Below are positions 20,910 to 33,300 of a stretch of DNA of 64,000 bases, one piece after another. A program made the translations under genes and the position numbers. Location of the stretch: NCBI GenBank assembly GCA_030248195.1, contig JASAND010020677.1, forward strand, positions 19,240-83,239, in the 5' to 3' direction. Each line of letters starts with the position of its first letter. Within the stretch, counting starts at the first letter, position 1. Origin of the DNA: Trissonchulus latispiculum (lineage: Eukaryota > Nematoda > Enoplea > Enoplida > Ironidae). A model generated the notes under the pieces. It was not told the DNA's origin. It was given only the letters and a program-made list of their open reading frames with translations, and searched no databases.

Positions 20910-23900
20910 TTACTATGCCTGCTTCCCTTACAAAATAAGCTCAAGAATACAAAGGGTATTGTAAGACCTGTTTTCGAATACGAAATCAGTGTGGGGGGTC
21001 TTCTGCTAATCTTTAATCTAACCTGATCTAATCCGCCCCAAAGCCCCAATTCCACAGTTCACTAATTTTTAATTATTACCGGTTCGCAGCTGCCGCTGCT
21101 TAAGACTTTGTGGTAGAAAACAGTTGACCAGGTCGATGTTCGGTCCTCTTGACATTCAACCCTATCCACATTAACAAAAAGCTACCCACAAAAACCTATT
21201 TACCGGAAAAATCAAGCTAGGCTATGATCTAATTCCGGGACAAAATTCGGTCGCTCCGCAATAAATTCGGTCTCCCCTTCCTTATCTCAACCTCCGCAAA
21301 TGTTTAAACTTTATGAACTAACTTCTTTTGTGGCTGTTTCGCAATAAAAATGGTGTAACATTCGAACAATGGACTTAAAAGTCGTGCTAGCATTTTAATG
21401 TGTCTGCTGTAAAACTAAAATTTGACGTATCCACTCATGCCTTTAGAAGCGTTTGAAAAAAGCATTCTATTGCTGAAAATAGCAATTTTAGCAGAAACTC
21501 CCTCAAAAACTTAATTACTCTGAACATTTTTGTCGCCAAAACGACAAAGCAATCCTGCTAAACTGAAATTCACTATAAACGAAACCTTTCAGTTGAAAAA
21601 TGAGCCTTAATTTTTCAGTTAAAATGTGTTTCTGAGTTTTTGCTGCGTTTGAACATAAATGCCACACCCCGTTTAAATGCTTTAAAGCTAGTTTAAATTC
21701 TAACTTATAGGAAAATTCTAAAAAGTACAGAAAAACAAACACATGCCTCATGCGAACTGTTACAATTTAGCAATATACTTACTTATACTGTCCCAAATGT
21801 ACAAGAACAAAACTACAAATGAAACTTGGAAATTTCGTGCACCAATTTTCTTCAATTTTCCTAATATTAAGTAATTTATAGAGGGCAGACTCGACCGAAT
21901 TCGATGAAAAAAGATTAAGCCAAGAAAAAACCAATAAAGTTTGTCCAAACATTTGCACAATTTTTATCAAATATTTCAACACTTTTCGCAGCAGTCGACA
22001 GAAATCGACTAATATTATCAATATTTTTGTTACTTTCCGGCTGAAATTTGCAGTTTCACTGAAGCAATCTTTGCCAATTTTGGATAAAACAGGAGTGAAA
22101 TTTTGGTCATTTTGGGGGTTGATTTCTCAACCTCAGCTGCCAATGGGGTCCCAGAATCGGGTGAAGTTGAACTGTTACACTTATCCTAAATGTATACTTT
22201 AGAATTGAGTACACTGAGACCTTGATAAAACATTATCAGAAATTTAAATATGATTGGCCTTAAAATTCTTCGACGGAGAAAGAGAATTCCTAATTCCACC
22301 TTGTCAGGATAGACAGAAGGCTCACCATAGAAGGGGCTAAATTTAGGTCTTAGGTTAAGCTTTCAGTGAGATTGAACTTAATAAATCCAGGAATAAAAGA
22401 GGCACTCGTCCAAGAATTAGGAAATGCTCTGGATGAATGACGGATTCAAATTTTAAGGATAAACTTTTCCTCGGAACTTCAGAAGGTGTGGTTCAAACAG
22501 AACACCCCTTTTCTCTACAATGCTACTTGAAGACTTCAGAAAAGCCCCCCTCCCTTCGATCAAAACTTTTGGAAAGCTCTTTCCAGCTTAGAAAAACTGC
22601 AGGGCTAAATAACCATTTAGTCTTCTAATATTTTCCGGCACAGAATATGAAATTAGCATCTTTTCTCCCCGAAAAATTCTTGTTTCTAAAAGTGATGCTT
22701 TTCCTTGACAAGCGTTTTCTCGGCCGAAACATTTTTCCACTATAGCTTTTTGTCGTGCCAAATTTCCAGGGTTTGTTGTCTCAAAAACAAGCAAAAAATT
22801 GCGGACCGCATAAACTGTGAAGTAAAAAAATTATTATATACTCAAATTTGCGATTAACTCAACAATAAGAAGGTTTGATAAATTAAGTAAAACTAGCAAA
22901 AAATAAAATTTAAAATTAAGTTAATACAAATTAAGGTAACAATTATTTCAAAACTTTTACACAAAACATTTTTTACACAAAGACAGAATTAAAATAAAAT
23001 AAAAATGCATCAAACTAAATTAGTTAAATTGAACTTAGTTAAGTTAAATTAAATTAATTTAGTTAAGTTAAATTAAATTAGCTAAAACTATTGATATCCG
23101 AGATGACACTGGTCCTAATCTGTTTAGAACCAACTGGAGTGGGGCGTACGGACAAAACTATTGATATTAAGTTTGAAACCTCAATAACCAACATGAAATT
23201 AGCTCAAAAACCGTAGATCGACGATCATTGTTAAATTCAGATACCGAATACAGCTCCCCTTCAAATGTTAAGTTTCCGTATCAAACCAAGATTTCTGACT
23301 TTAAATTTAATCAGAAGGAATGGCAGCTGATGCCACAGTAGAAGACGTCACTGTAAAGCAGAAATAGAATTAATCAAAAAATCTCTAAGGAATTTTTCCT
23401 GGAAAACTTTTTTCTTTATACCAATTTCAGAATTCAAAAACTCCCACTGGACAATTTTTTGGGCTAAACATTTTTCAATAGAATAAGTCAAAATCGTTCA
23501 TCAGCAAAATGAACTGAAGTATGTAGATTCAGCAACCTATGGCAAGAGTACATAATAGATAAGAGTATGACAAGCATCCGGTATCATTGCAGATAAGCTG
23601 GTAAGCACGAATAACGTAATTATAGCTTCTATACTTCTATAGTCCCTATAGTCTCTAGCTAGATCACTATAAAAGCAAAGTTCATCAAAACTTGTGACGT
23701 TGTTGACCTCTTCCCTAAAAAATTAAAACGTGGCCTAAAAACAAATTAAGCAGCGGCCAGCGAAGGCAAAATCTAGCCCAACATCCTCCTACTTATATTG
23801 GACACTCGCAGAAAGTGAGGAAAAACGTCTGTATCGTTGAAAGTAGAAGACTGAAAAGGGGGTTTATATCAATCAAAGTATACTAACTGGGGAAACCTCA

Positions 23901-25900
23901 TCGAAGTCGGCTAGTAATACATCTTGATAAGTTTCAGAGTGTTGTTGTCGAAATGTCAGATTTTTGAAGGTAAAAATGAAAAACGTAAGGCTGACGACGA
24001 CAGTTTTGGCAGAGTGCTAGAAATTTCTGAAAAAAATTGCAGAGATTGCAAGTTACACCATCTTAAAATTGAGTTTTGAAGTGCCAGAAATTTGTCCTTC
24101 TCCTCTGCTTCAAAACTTGTACTTGTGCTAAACAAATTGTTGACTTTATCTCGTAGAAGATTCCTCTGCAATAAGCAGAGATTCTAAACTCTAATTCCAC
24201 TGAAAACAAGCTTTCTGCTGCTAAACGGCTCAATTTTTGAAACTGAAACTTTATGGTTATTGCAGAGCAAAACCTTTTTTCATAAGCGTTAAGCTTAATA
24301 AAAACTTTTATGCAATGTCATGTAAAAGATACAGAGGTAGGTAGGTAATTAATGTGTATTGCTCTTATAGAAAGCTTAAACCTAAAATGCCTACAAAAAT
24401 ACCTACAAAATCTTCTAGAAAATGCCATAAACTAACTTACTTAAACCGGTCAGACCACAAAGCATTGAAATCTTGACTAAATTATCAAAGCACAAATTCA
24501 TCATTTCTTCATCTCAACTTTTGCCTTTTTAACAACTGACAACAACTGCAATTCCGTGCATTTTTAAAAATATCAAGCGGGGGTCACGATTTCTTGAATA
24601 AGGTTGAAGCGGCTTACACTCTTGCTTATGCCTCGGCACTTGGGCATAGTATTAGAGGTGAAATTTATCATTACAAAAATAACTCGTTGTGTTTTCGTTT
24701 GTGAACACAAGGAATTCTGTACAACTCTCAGTATCGCTATAAATTCAAATTAAATGAAACATTGGTGTAATATTTGGACAATCCAATGCTATTTTTAGCA
24801 GATGGCTCTTTCCAAAGGCACCAGCTACTTGTTGTTGCTTAATAACTGCTAAACCACAACAAAACATGAAGCGTTGGACAGAAACAGTAGTCAAAATAAA
24901 ACAAAACAAAAACATTTAATTAACTATTGAGATTATCAATATAAATAAATCAATCACCAATACATCAATTGATCTTTAGCCTTGATAGGTGCCAAGGCTA
25001 GCCGGTGTCAATTTTGAGGATTTGTTAATGTTGGGAATATCCTATGTGTGAACTGTGAAGGGAGTCCCAATTTATACATCATATTTTTGAATTAGTGCGA
25101 ACGCAGCATTTAGTGTTGTTCACCGTCCCAATTTTAATTCTTGTGGGTCGGCCAGTCTGTACCTGTTTGTATCAGCTTTCTAAATACCAGCTTTCTGTAA
25201 CCGGGCCGCCGAGCCTTGATGATTGGCGCCAGGCCCGGGAAAATTCTATCAGCACAATTCTAGCACACACTCTAATAAGTTAATAGTTCAAAATAGCTTG
25301 ATTACATAGTTGACTCCATAGAAACAACCATCTCACAACACAGCCTAAAGTGTAGGAGTATATTACATTACATTTTCCATTGTAAAACGAGCACTTTTGG
25401 CTACTTGCCAAGATACCGCTGACACCATAGCTATAGTTGTTTTGCAAATGCTGTGACTGCGAAAGTTTCTGCTGCAATTTTTACAATTTTTACAATTTTC
25501 AAGATACTTGATGAATGACGGGCAGCAGTTCAGCCGTGATAAACTATCAATGAAAATATCGTTTTTGTGCAAAACTAAAATTGCAAAAACGCCGTTTAGG
25601 TTTGGTTTGACTTGTTCAGTCAGCATTACACTAGATGAAGCAAACATTTTCACTACAATAAACTTACGCAATTCATAATCTGACGTCAGAAAAGTTTTGC
25701 AAAAGTTTGCACTTTTATTAACGAGTTTGCTTTTGTCTTGAAGCAATTCTGAATCATTGTTAATTCTTTAGTTGATAAAAAGGCTTTACTAAGCCGTGAT
25801 TTCTGCGACTTTCGAACCCTGAACTGTCATAAGAACACCTGATCGGTAACATCATAGCCTTAAAGGTAAGCTTTAAAATTTCTGTATCCTATTTTATAAC
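20910..25900. other. Intergenic, no gene seen
   Basis: This stretch is AT-rich. Open frames of up to 127 codons occur on both strands but lack family motifs and splice context. I see no RNA gene in it. Confidence 0.4.
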
Positions 25901-25926
25901 TTTTAAGATTGTAAAAAAAGTTTGGC

Positions 25927-25990
25927 TGGACCTAGATTCGAACCATGGCCCTTCCTGTCTCCTTACCATGTACGCAAATAAGTTATGACT
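25927..25990 (-). repeat. tRNA-like fragment (probable SINE head)
   Basis: Read on the minus strand, GGGCCATGGTTCGAATCTAG is a B box. The A-box half is degraded. Confidence 0.4.
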
Positions 25991-26128
25991 GCTGGAAAAC
26001 CTAGAGTTTTGATTGTTGGTATGCTTTGTAAAACTCAGCTCGCCCTGAGCCTCAGAGTACAGGGTAAAGCACAAGCAAATAGTAGAATTCCCGCGGGAAG
26101 GATTGGTCATTCCTCATTCTCCCAGTCG

Positions 26129-26203
26129 TCTGCTGGGAGTTGAACCATGGACCTCCAGGTTTCTGCTTTGTAGGCGAGAATGCTACCATTGCGCCACGAG
26201 GGA
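26129..26203 (-). repeat. tRNA-like sequence with good A and B boxes
   Basis: On the minus strand, TCGTGGCGCAATGGTAGCAT matches the tRNA D-arm/A box, and GGTCCATGGTTCAACTCCC matches the B box, with tRNA-like spacing. The anticodon stem does not pair cleanly, so a SINE head or tRNA pseudogene is more likely than an active tRNA. Confidence 0.5.
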
Positions 26204-27669
26204 GGGAAACCCAAATTTCAGTGCATCACAACCATGTCGACAAACCCGTACAGGCATATCGATAAGCAGATACGATATCGCTTCTAATTAGAAGGTAACT
26301 TTTTCAATGGGACAATGACATTAATGCTGGGCCCTGATCTGGGGGGGGGAGTGTGACGAGTCTACCCCGACTTTGCCGAGTGGTCGTGGTCTACCCCTGA
26401 AAAAATTAGAAAAGTTTAAGGAGGTCTACCCCAAAGTTTGCAAAATTGCCAATGTTTAACGGTGGCCAAAACTTGGTAAAGAATGAAGCTTTTTAAATAG
26501 TTTTAATAAAGTTTCTGGAAAAAAACTCGCTAAAATTAGCTGAAACATATTGAAGTTCTGGTGAAAATTGCTGAGAGGTGTACTTTTTCCCATCTGGACG
26601 AGAGGGTCTGCTCTTTTTCATTCGCGCTGAGGGGGTGTACCCGATATTTGTCGGTCTGTGGATAGTCTGCATCCCCCATTCCTCACCACGTTAGCTTTAA
26701 TGGTTTGATCCACCCGATAAATTTGATTTTTTTGGGTATGCCAAATATTTTTCCTGAAACTCATTTTGAGGATGAGACTCTCCCTTTGTAGGGGTAAGAA
26801 TCGGACTAACCCTGCCCAAACCTCCTCCTCCACGGAATTAATTTTGTTATTTCAACTCAAAATATTTTGGCAAACCAGTAGCGAAGAGCGGACTGTAGCT
26901 TACTTTTTCGAATTTCGCCTTAAAAATCAAGTTTTCTGGGGTGTTTGTTATCGACCTTTTGACTGATAAGAGCGCTTACGAACAAAGCAAAGATAATCTT
27001 GGAGTAGTTTCATTGTTTCAAAAAATTGGCAACTTGCTTACTCAACAGAGTCCTATATTGCGTAGCTTTTCCGGCCAGGTTTTTTTACAGCAGCATTTTT
27101 TCATTTGACAGTTAATACATGCAGTTGCAGAAGCAAAGATATATTTTCAAAAGTTTATGCATGCGAGATGAAATCCACTACATGCTAGTTGAAAACAAGA
27201 AATTGTGACTCATGCAACTTGTTTATGGATTCTGAAAACAGGGTATAGGAAAACAATGCTAAACTGTGTAAGTTAAAATTGTTGTTGTTAAAAGTTGTAA
27301 GTTTCATGACATTACCTACCCAATAGTTTGACTAATATTGATTCAGTTTTGTCAATAGTGATAAGGGATTTCAGCAAAGTTGATTTATTTTTTGTAATTT
27401 ACTTTAAAATTAAAACAAATTGCAGCATCTCCAGTTTCTTTCAAATGCCAAGTTACTTTAGACATATTGGAAGCTTTTGACTAACAGCAAACCCTGTATA
27501 AATTATTAGCTTGTAGAACGTATCCGAAAGGATATTACGAGAAATGAATAATTATTAAACAGTGACTTTTCAATTCTGCGAACTTAGTAGCTACTGGTTT
27601 GCTTCAATTGCGCCCAGTGTAGCGACAAAATTTAGCAATTTTCTGCATGTCAAGTGAGGGGGGAGGGGC

Positions 27670-28111
27670 CATAGGTGTGTTAGGGGGGGGGACCCCTCCC
27701 CCCAAATGGAGGGGTCGCAGACCCTCCCCCCTAAAAAATTTTTTCTACCCCTCCCCCCAAATCGGCCTTCGGCCGACCCCCCCCCCCTAAAAATTTTCAA
27801 CCCCCTACCTGAATTTTTGCAAATTTTTAGCCAAAAATTCGAAAATTTTCAAAAAATTAGCGAAAAAATGCTAAAATTCGCCTTATTACCTTAAAAATCG
27901 TTAAAAATAGCTATAAATTGAGAAAATTTTTTATTTTTTTAACATAAAACCGACTTTTTTCGAAATTTTTCGCCAACCCCCCCTAGAAAATTTTTCTTAC
28001 CCCTCCCCCCAAATCGACTTTTTCTCGACCCCCCTCCCCCTTTTTTGCCAAACCCCCCACCCTACTTTTTTCAAACCCCCACCCCCACTTTTTTCGCCAG
28101 CCACACCTATG
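27670..28111. mobile_element. hAT-like MITE rich in G/C tracts
   Basis: The termini are CATAGGTGTG and CACACCTATG. They are flanked by an exact 8-bp duplication GGAGGGGC (27662-27669 and 28112-28119). The interior has C tracts and the hairpin TCGGCCTTCGGCCGA (27762-27776) in AAATTTT-rich sequence. It carries no transposase. Confidence 0.8.
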
Positions 28112-28149
28112 GGAGGGGCTGGCCGCTGGGGCGGGGCTGCTGGGGGTTG

Positions 28150-28480
28150 GGGACAGTGGCGGCGCCAGGAGGGGCCCGGGGGCCCCGGGCCCCCCCATTG
28201 CGATTTGGGCCCCTCCCTTTGGGGTGTCGGGCCCCCCCTTGAAAAATTTTTCAGCTGTTTATATGCATAATTTGAGTGTTTTAACACATTTTTTAAAAAA
28301 ATCGGCAAATTTTTGCTAAAAATCGGCAAATTTTAACTAATAATCGAAAATTTTTGTTAAAATTTGAGAATTTTTGGGAAATAAAGGTAAAATTTGCAAA
28401 AATTTGGCAAAAGTTTTGGATTTCCCAAAAAAAGGTCGCCGGATGATTGGGTCGGGCCACTCGACCCCCCCCCTTCAAAA
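28150..28480. repeat. Second G/C-tract repeat next to the 27670 element
   Basis: It starts near CAGTGGCGGCGCCAGG (about 28155), a hAT-like terminus, followed by alternating G and C tracts, AT-rich sequence and a further C tract at 28461-28470. The right end is not resolved. Confidence 0.45.
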
Positions 28481-29049
28481 ACTCTCAAGTAAAATAGCTG
28501 AAATCTTTCCACCAGTTTTTGAGGCGTAGGATCAGTATATATTAAAAACTTTAACACATAAAACATACGGTTTTAGCACATAGTCAGTTAATTTTCGTTA
28601 CATTAATTTAAAATTTTCGCTGAAATTAGATGTTTTCAAAAAATTTCCGGTCTCGATCCGAGACCGAGACTTTAGGGTGAGCGAGAGCGAGACCGAGACC
28701 TTTTTTCCCCAGTTGGGTTTCCCCCCATTGGGTTTTCCCCCCGCTACTTTTTGCATTATACCGGCCTAACGGTACAATCTAGAGAAGTGCAAACGGGCTT
28801 AAAAGAAAGTTCTAAGTACGCCAAGTACGATGGTGTATAGAGTTCTCAGCTAGCCCTTACAACAAAAAAGTTCCAGCCAAAATCTGAAAAAGTGGGTCTT
28901 TCCCCCAATGGCTATACCCCCGCAGCTTTCCCTGCAAATTTTTTGGGACTTTGAAATTTTTGGAAGTTGGGGTCCGACCGAGCCCCGAAATTAGGAAAAC
29001 TTTGCCGGGTCACCCTGAACTAATATACGTATATATATATTATATATAT

Positions 29050-30147
29050 ATAGAGGTCGGGGAAAAAAACCAACCCGCAAGTGGTGGGAAAAAACCAACC
29101 CCCCGTTTGGGCGATGGGGATGAGCTAGCGGGCTCAAATTTTGCATGCAAGTTGGTAGGGCCCATCCCACCTACCACACCAAATTTGAGCTAAATCGGAC
29201 CACTTTTGAGCATTTTGTGACATTTTGAAAATTTTGGCATTTTTGACCCCCCCAAAAATTCAAAATTTGCCTATTTTTGAAGGCCTGTAAAAAATTTTCC
29301 ATAGCAGTTAGATAATAACTTTTAATAGTTTCTATGAGAACAACATGTGCTCTTTCCAAAAATGTCGGTCTCGCCTTCCTGCGACGCTTGGCAAGCTGCC
29401 AGCAGAATTTTTACAAAATGGGAAAAAACCAAGGGGTGGGAAAAAATGTTTGCTTTTGCTGCCAAACTCCCAAAATGGTTCTTAGTTGCTCAAAAGTCAT
29501 CCACGTAGCAAGTTTAATGCGTTCTTTCACGTGAACAGCTCAAAATTGCATTTGGACTTTGCAATTTTGTGCTAGCCGGTAAAAACCTCATTTCGGCGGA
29601 TCAGCTGTTTGGCTCAGCTAAAGCGGCCAAAAAGTACTCTGGGACAAAGAAATACGCGAAAAAACACTGAAACAACGTTTATTTTAATTTATATATTTCA
29701 TCGAATTTATCGAAAGATTTACAAATTTTTGCATTATAACATAGAAACTGGCAAATTTGATGAAACCTAGCCAGTTGATGCTGCAAATTTTGATGTTTGA
29801 TTTTCTCACTTATAAGGAATATCGCAAAAATAACTACAGATATGAAGTCAGCGACGCCGATTTTACCTGTCGCATGCATAAAATCGCTAATATGAGTTAC
29901 CCTGACCGAATACTGGGGTTGGTTTTTTCCCATCGGTTGGTTTTTTTCCCGCCATTGGTTTTTTTACCCAGGCTAATTAACCGTAAATAACTAATTAACG
30001 ACAGGACCTAGAGAGGCGATTTATATACCAAAATGACAGTCTAGACAGGGCTTGATAAGAAAATAATTTATAGCCGGATTGCTCCACTGGGTAGTTCTGC
30101 AGAGTCCAAAAAGTGATTACCTTGGTTTTTCCCAGACCTCTATAAGC
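29050..30147. mobile_element. Repeat element with clustered GGGAAAAAACC motifs at both ends
   Basis: TATAGAGGTCGGGGAAAAA at 29050 is inverted at 30125-30147 (TTTTTCCCAGACCTCTATA). Further inverted GGGAAAAAACCAACC copies lie at 29080-29105 and 29920-29975. A possible TA target duplication adjoins both ends, but the left flank is an AT repeat so this is weak. A related element occupies 46420-47155. Confidence 0.55.
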
Positions 30148-30230
30148 TGATACCTTTATATAGCTCACACTGGCAGTGGGTTTTTCCCGCTTGACTGTTG
30201 TGTGCATGGTTGCCTGCCTTGCCTGTGTTT

Positions 30231-30233
30231 CAG
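30231..30233 (+). promoter_or_regulatory. Candidate splice acceptor upstream of the ITPK1 start codon
   Basis: A pyrimidine-rich tract (TGCCTGCCTTGCCTGTGTTT) ends in CAG at 30233, about 100 bp before the start codon at 30337. It could receive a 5'-UTR exon or a spliced leader. The in-frame TAA at 30304 excludes an upstream coding extension within this exon. Confidence 0.35.
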
Positions 30234-30336
30234 CGGCTACTACAACTAACTTGATTCGATCGAGTCCACTGAAAGGAAGTCAAGGCCCAGAAAGCCTTTG
30301 TCCTAAATCTTTGATTCAGTTCTCCGTAGACGTGGC

Positions 30337-33300
30337 ATGCAATTGTCTGACGATCTGGTGACGGCGGAACAACGAGAATCATCACTCTCCACTCTTTTCT
30401 GGGATCAGTCTACAATAATTGATGCTGACGGCGCTAGTTGCTGCTCACCATTGAAGAAGAGTAGTGCTGGAAAAGACTTTAATGATGGAGGCAAAGATCA
30501 GATCAGCGATTTTGAGAGGGAGTCTCTACGGACCACCTGTAGGCCGCATCCTCCTCGCTGGCGAATTGGTTACTGGTTCTCAGATAAAAAATCGAAAAAA
30601 TTGAATCTAGAGGAATTTCATTCCGTCTCTGTGTGAGTATATTTATTATTACCTACTTGCATTGCTTGGTACGTTATGTGTGTGTCTCATCAGCTTTATA
30701 TATATATATAACTTCTTCTGAGGCAGGTTGTAAAAGGCACAGCCAAATTTTGCGATTTTCACCCAAAATTTTTCAGGATTCGCCAAATTGTTTTCAAGAC
30801 GTCTTCTCTGTTTTAGCCTAAACACTTTAAAAGTACGTACGTATGATATGATCATTTTTTACCGAAATCCTAAAAACACCTAAATCTTATAATTTTTAGC
30901 GAGTTTTAGCAGTTTCTACACAGAAAAATAAATAACAATAAATAAGAAAACTTGTAAAAATTTTAAAAAATTGGCCTAGAAATAAGCCAGTGAGTGAGGC
31001 CCTTGAAGCCCCCCATATTTTCTTTTTCCAAAAAAAAGAAGAAATGTCGCCAACTCTGTTTAGAGTTTTCACCAACGTTGGCGAAAATCGCCATTTGTTC
31101 GCGATATTTTGCCTCTTTCTCCAATTTTAAGACTTCGCCACTGGTCCTGCTTTTCACAAAATGTGCTGTACTGTCTTTTTGGCTGCTAAGACCATGTTAC
31201 CTCCCTACGTTTGGCATTTCCACCGTTTACTAGTGGTGACCCGCCCCTACCTTTCCAGCCCAATCTCTTTCGCTCTCAGTAAACGCAGTGCACTGCAAAC
31301 TTAATACAAGATTCTAGAATAGTCGATCCTATCTATCTTTAAACGATGTTAATCTGTTATTGTTTTTATTGTTTCAGACACTATGGACTTGAACTCATTC
31401 CGGTGCGTTCACATTCCTTTGTTTATAATATCATAGGGGTTGCGGCAGCGACTCCTATAACCAGGGTATTTTTTACAGGGGGAACGGGCCCCCCCCGAAA
31501 TTGACCTTCCCCCCCCGGGATTTTTTGGAGGCCCAAATTTTTGCCAAAAATGGGCCAATTTTCAAAAAATTTCCGGCTTCGCCGGAGATTTTTCGACAAA
31601 ATAGCTATTTTTAGCTTAAATCCTGGCATTTTTGAGAACCTTTTGCGTTTCACCATGCAAAATACGCCAAAAAATACCAATTTTTGGCTCATTTTTGCAA
31701 CTTTTGCTTCCCCCCCCCCCCCCCCGAAAATTTCTACCCCCCCCCCGGGCCCGGGGGGCCGGGAAGCCCCCCCCCCCCCCCCCGAAAAAAATGCCTAAAA
31801 AATACCCTGATAACATGTGTGAAAAGTGGCTGGAGACAGTGTAAAATAAGCTGCGGAGAAGCTGCGCAAAATCCTGATTGTAGACTGTGGAGCAGATCGA
31901 TTGTAGAGCAAATTGTAGAGCACACCGAGTTTAGTATGTCTGACAAGTTTCAGCCTCGTATCACTTATATACCGTTAAAAAGTTGGGCCCCGGACCGTAT
32001 GGCGGCGATGTTTTTTTCCGGTTTCTCCTATTTGATGATTGTATTGTACATAATGTTCGCCGCTTTCACGTGAACTGCAGCGGTGGGCCAACCTAAAGGG
32101 CTATAGGGTCTAGTAGTACCCTCTAAAGAATTTAAGAATCGCAACTTTTTTTGCGCCGTAGCTGCGCCACAGCGCCGCAAAGTCGGCTCAGAGCGAAAAG
32201 TGACCATTTTTGTGGTCGTCGCTCAGGTCGAACGTTACGAGCTGGAGCTGATTTCTATTTGTATTCAGAAATTACATATATTGAACTAACTAGCGGTCCA
32301 GGTTGCGTTTCTCTATCACTTTCCTAGCGACCACAGTGGCCCGTCAAAAATGGCGAAAATTCGAAAAATGAAAAATCGAAATTTCTCGCAATCTATTCAA
32401 CTTTGAAAGCTCAAATTTTCCATACAATGGTTGGCACGGAGAATCGATTCCCGCAGTAAGTTTTACCGTCAGACCCACCCTTCTTGCTGGGCTGGTTCCA
32501 CTTTGCCGTCGGGAGGGTCAAGTCGGAAACCGCTTCCTTGAGGGAGGTCCATAGTAGGCGTTACCTGACCTCTCAAAACTTTGTCTGTAGGAGTTTTTTG
32601 GTGCGCCAAGCTCATTCCGGGTATCCTTTTTTCCGTCCGACGTACCCATTCTGCTGGGCTGGTTTCAGTTTGCCGTTTGAAGGGTCAGTCGAGTGGGGGA
32701 TGAAGTGGTCGAAAATAAAATTTTTCAAAAGTTGTCAAATTTGGCATCAAATTAAAGCCCTAAGTGAGCTGCGCAACTTTTGTCATAGAACTGCATACCC
32801 AAAGTGGCTGTAGAGTGCTGTGGTGGGGTGGGGCGGGAACTTCAGCGGTTTTAGGTCAAAAATAGATAGAATTTTTCAAAAGTGGTCAAATTCGTGTCAA
32901 ATTAAAGTCCTAAGCGAACGGAACAACTTTTATCATGGAGCCACCCACCCCAACTTGCTGTGCCAAATAACGTCACGTACCCATGAAACTTATGTCTTTA
33001 CTTCTTCAACCGGAATTTAAAGGATATATAGACAGACACAGCCAACACACACATATCACCCTCTTTTGTGCGGAGCATTTTTGTTGCTTGTTATATAAAT
33101 GCGTATATATACGTAAATATTTATTTTAAAGCCACCTGGGGCGATTCTAAAAAATCTTCGTCTCGCATGCTTGTACTATATATATACTGTACTATAGATC
33201 TTGTACAGTATACTATGTGTATTTAACTGGTTAACTCCGCGAAATCTTCAAAAAATTAACTTTGTTTTGGTGTTTTCTTTCACAGTGTGTGATCTTCGGT

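Noticed and set aside
24600..24680. Possible 18S rRNA fragment (TTAGAGGTGAAATT)
   Set aside because: Only about 15 bases resemble the small-subunit rRNA. The flanks do not follow the rRNA sequence, so it is most likely chance.
25363..25746. 127-codon minus-strand ORF
   Set aside because: AT-rich, Cys/Lys/Asn-biased composition, no recognisable domain, no splice or promoter context.
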